Origin: Stanieria sp964562685
GTDB taxonomy: Bacteria; Cyanobacteriota; Cyanobacteriia; Cyanobacteriales; Xenococcaceae
Length of the DNA stretch: 64,000 nucleotides
Direction of reading: 5' to 3'
Assembly (NCBI GenBank): GCA_964562685.1
Contig: CAZLUP010000007.1
Location: 57,513-121,512 of the forward strand
The number at the start of each line of letters is the position of its first letter. Positions within the stretch are counted from its first letter, which is position 1. The translations under genes were made by a program, and so were the position numbers. The notes below the pieces were generated by a model. It did not search any database. It saw nothing but the letters and a program-made list of their open reading frames with translations, and was not told the DNA's origin. Below are positions 62,341 to 64,000 of this stretch, one piece after another.

Positions 62341-63648
62341 TTAAAGCACTTCTCTTTTTAGATAAGGTTGTAAAACTTCAGGAACTGCGATTATGCCATC
62401 TGCTCGCTGATAATTTTCTAAAACAGCAGCCATGGTTCTCCCTACAGCTAACCCTGAACCATTTAGAGTATGAACAAATTGTGTTCCTTTCTTACCAGCT
62501 TCTTTAAAGCGAATATTAGCTCTTCTAGCTTGAAAATCTTTAAAATTGGAACAGCTAGAAATTTCCCGATACATTTGGGCAGAAGGTAACCACACCTCGA
62601 TGTCATAACATTTGGCTGCACCAAAACCCAAATCTCCCGTACACAATTCAATCACGCGATAGGGTAATTTTAAAGCTTGTAAAATTGCTTCTGCATTGTT
62701 AACTAAAGCCTGATGTTCTGCTTCTGAAGTTTCAGGATGAACAATTTTAACCAACTCTACTTTATTAAACTGATGTAACCGAATCAAACCTCTGGTATCT
62801 TTTCCATAACTACCAGCTTCTCTACGAAAACAGGGAGTATAAGCACAGTGATAAATTGGTAATTGAGATGCTTCAATAATTTCGCCACGATACAGATTAG
62901 TTACAGGTACTTCTGCGGTAGGAATCAACCAAAGGTCATCCTCTTGACATTTAAAACTTTCTTCTGCAAATTTAGGTAGTTGTCCCGTACCAGTTAAAGA
63001 ATCGCTATTAACTAAAATAGGGGGCATTACTTCAATGTAACCAGCTTCAATTTGGCGGTCTAACATAAAGTTAATCAAAGCTCTTTCTAAAGCTGCACCA
63101 GCACCAATTAAATTGACAAAGCGACTTTGAGCGACTTTAACCGAACGAGTAAATTCTAAAATACCTAATCGTTCGCCAATTTCCCAATGAGGCAAAATAT
63201 CGAGGTTATTAGGAATATATTCATCACCCCAGCGTCGAATTTCGACATTTTCTGTCTCATTTTTACCAATAGGAGTAGATTCACTCGGTAAATTGGGTAA
63301 TTGAAATAAAAGAGTTTCTATCTGGGCTTTTAAATCTTTTTCTTGAGGTTCTAAATCGGCTAGTTTAATTTTAAGCTCGTTGCCTTCTTCTTTTAAGCTA
63401 TTAATCTCTGCACCATTGGGGTCGCTACCACCTCGAATCTTTTGTCCAATCAACTTACCAATTTCATTACTTCTAGCACTGAGTTGACTGCGATTAGTTT
63501 CTAACTCTCTCTGTTGTTGGTCTAACTGTAAAATAGGTTGGAGGTCGTATTCTCCTGCACTACGACGATTGAGTAATTCTTGGATTTGGTCTGGATTTTC
63601 TCTGATTTGTTTGAGGTCTAGCACCGCTTTATCAACCTTTTGGTTCAT
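62341..63648 (-). CDS. serS: Seryl-tRNA synthetase
   Basis: 435 residues from the ATG at 63648 (MNQKVDKAVLDLKQIREN); a TTG at 63657 adds three residues. N-terminal coiled-coil tRNA-binding arm (QQRELETNRSQLSARSNEIG), class II motif 2 CFRREAGSYGKDTRGLIRLHQF and motif 3 NGSGLAVGRTMAAVLENYQ, with SSCSNFKDFQARR between. It charges tRNA-Ser. Confidence 0.97.
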   Translation of the reverse strand: MNQKVDKAVLDLKQIRENPDQIQELLNRRSAGEYDLQPILQLDQQQRELETNRSQLSARSNEIGKLIGQKIRGGSDPNGAEINSLKEEGNELKIKLADLEPQEKDLKAQIETLLFQLPNLPSESTPIGKNETENVEIRRWGDEYIPNNLDILPHWEIGERLGILEFTRSVKVAQSRFVNLIGAGAALERALINFMLDRQIEAGYIEVMPPILVNSDSLTGTGQLPKFAEESFKCQEDDLWLIPTAEVPVTNLYRGEIIEASQLPIYHCAYTPCFRREAGSYGKDTRGLIRLHQFNKVELVKIVHPETSEAEHQALVNNAEAILQALKLPYRVIELCTGDLGFGAAKCYDIEVWLPSAQMYREISSCSNFKDFQARRANIRFKEAGKKGTQFVHTLNGSGLAVGRTMAAVLENYQRADGIIAVPEVLQPYLKREVL

Positions 63649-63704
63649 ATTTCCCAAAGTTTAGGATATCTTCTTTTGGGTAGATTTAGGTTAACGAAAT
63701 TAAA

Positions 63705-63730
63705 AAGGGACGCTCTTAAAAACGCCCCTT
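63705..63730 (-). terminator. Intrinsic-terminator-like hairpin
   Basis: On the minus strand AAGGGGCG...CGTCCCTT is followed by a T-run. It would end transcription coming from a gene beyond 64000. Confidence 0.4.
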
Positions 63731-63880
63731 ACTCAAATTGCCTAGGACTCTTTGATGTTTGCATAAAGATCAATGGGGAGAGGAGGAGATAGGGAGATAG
63801 GGGGATTTTTGACTCAATATTTGCTTATTGCAATCTAAAACAACCTTACCTCAAATTGCTAAATTTATGTTATGAATAAA

Positions 63881-63922
63881 TTTATGTAGTAGGGGTTTGG
63901 CAGTGCCAAACCCCTACATAAA
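63881..63922. repeat. MITE-like palindrome
   Basis: TTTATGTAG(TA)GGGGTTTGGCA and TGCCAAACCCCTACATAAA face each other with almost no loop, a long near-perfect hairpin. Related by its GTAGGGG ends to 33688 and 52667. Confidence 0.55.
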
Positions 63923-64000
63923 ATTTGTAGCAAACAAAAAACAAATTGATAAGTAGCTCCACCTAAAAAAACGTAAAATAAAAACGGAAGAAATCTAGCT

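Larger units (their letters stand above)
63658..64000. other. Intergenic region to window end
   Basis: 343 bases with no gene. It contains the serS promoter region, a hairpin with T-run on the minus strand (63705-63730) and a MITE-like palindrome (63881-63922). Confidence 0.5.

Noticed and set aside
62341..63648. T-box or riboswitch control of serS or ileS
   Set aside because: No specifier stem or T-box sequence is visible in the leaders, and cyanobacteria generally lack T-boxes.
1..64000. tRNA, rRNA or other standard RNA genes
   Set aside because: I scanned intergenic stretches for T-loop and anticodon-stem patterns and saw none that I could support.

Overview
The window looks like low-GC chromosomal DNA from a cyanobacterium. 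The octamer GCGATCGC (HIP1) is scattered inside and between genes, and chlorophyll synthase, a DUF2862/ArsA-like partner pair, MiaE, CbiD/CobK and several PAS-rich hybrid kinases are present. The gene content and codon style resemble Stanieria/Pleurocapsa-type unicellular cyanobacteria, but the genus is only a guess. Two 100-N runs (15504-15603 and 36545-36644) show that this is a scaffolded draft.

Layout. 1-8.6 kb: a signalling block made of a truncated membrane-bound PAS kinase, a CheY-like regulator, a 1179-residue hybrid kinase and an RppB/NrsS-like sensor kinase. 8.6-10.5 kb: a small membrane protein, ruvB and an AdoMet-decarboxylase-like gene. 10.9-12.6 kb: a decayed IS605-type element with a 5'-truncated tnpB and a deleted tnpA. 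12.7-15.3 kb: an FHA-PAS histidine kinase broken by a one-base frameshift. 15.4-19.1 kb: an assembly gap inside a sulfotransferase gene, then a Ski2/DOB1-like helicase. 19.3-22.0 kb: a zinc ABC importer arranged divergently around two direct-repeat Zur-like boxes. 22-24.7 kb: an RTX protein and two tandem nucleotidyltransferases. 24.8-31.4 kb: a MITE, a duplicated ileS 5' end, ileS, a single-chain C5-methyltransferase/endonuclease fusion and a Uma2 nuclease. 31.6-39.1 kb: cobalamin genes, glyS, a four-helix-bundle protein and the DUF2862/ArsA-HSP20/chlG operon. 39.2-41.5 kb: a polysaccharide ABC exporter and a cupin. 41.5-47.4 kb: an unusual five-gene array on the minus strand. 47.8-52.7 kb: glycosyltransferases, including a methyltransferase/coiled-coil/double-GT2 fusion. 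53-60.6 kb: housekeeping genes (IMPase-like, rhomboid, GNAT, MiaE, phosphatase, exported pterin dehydratase, HD hydrolase, SelO). 60.8-64 kb: two small paralogues (one with a stop), a hicAB pair with an attC-like site, and serS.

The best candidate for an undescribed system is 41502-47368. A DUF4347 protein (His/Cys dyad, six 38-residue repeats, unassigned C-terminal domain) is followed by a 181-residue protein A1, two related ~345-residue proteins B1 and B2, and a second 181-residue protein A2. A1 and A2 are nearly identical at both ends and differ in the middle. This looks like an effector with duplicated cognate (immunity-like or partner) genes. Other strong observations are the hicAB cassette whose stop codon lies in an attC-like site, the R-M fusion, two palindromic repeats inserted in frame in protein-coding genes, and the altered SpeD-like enzyme.
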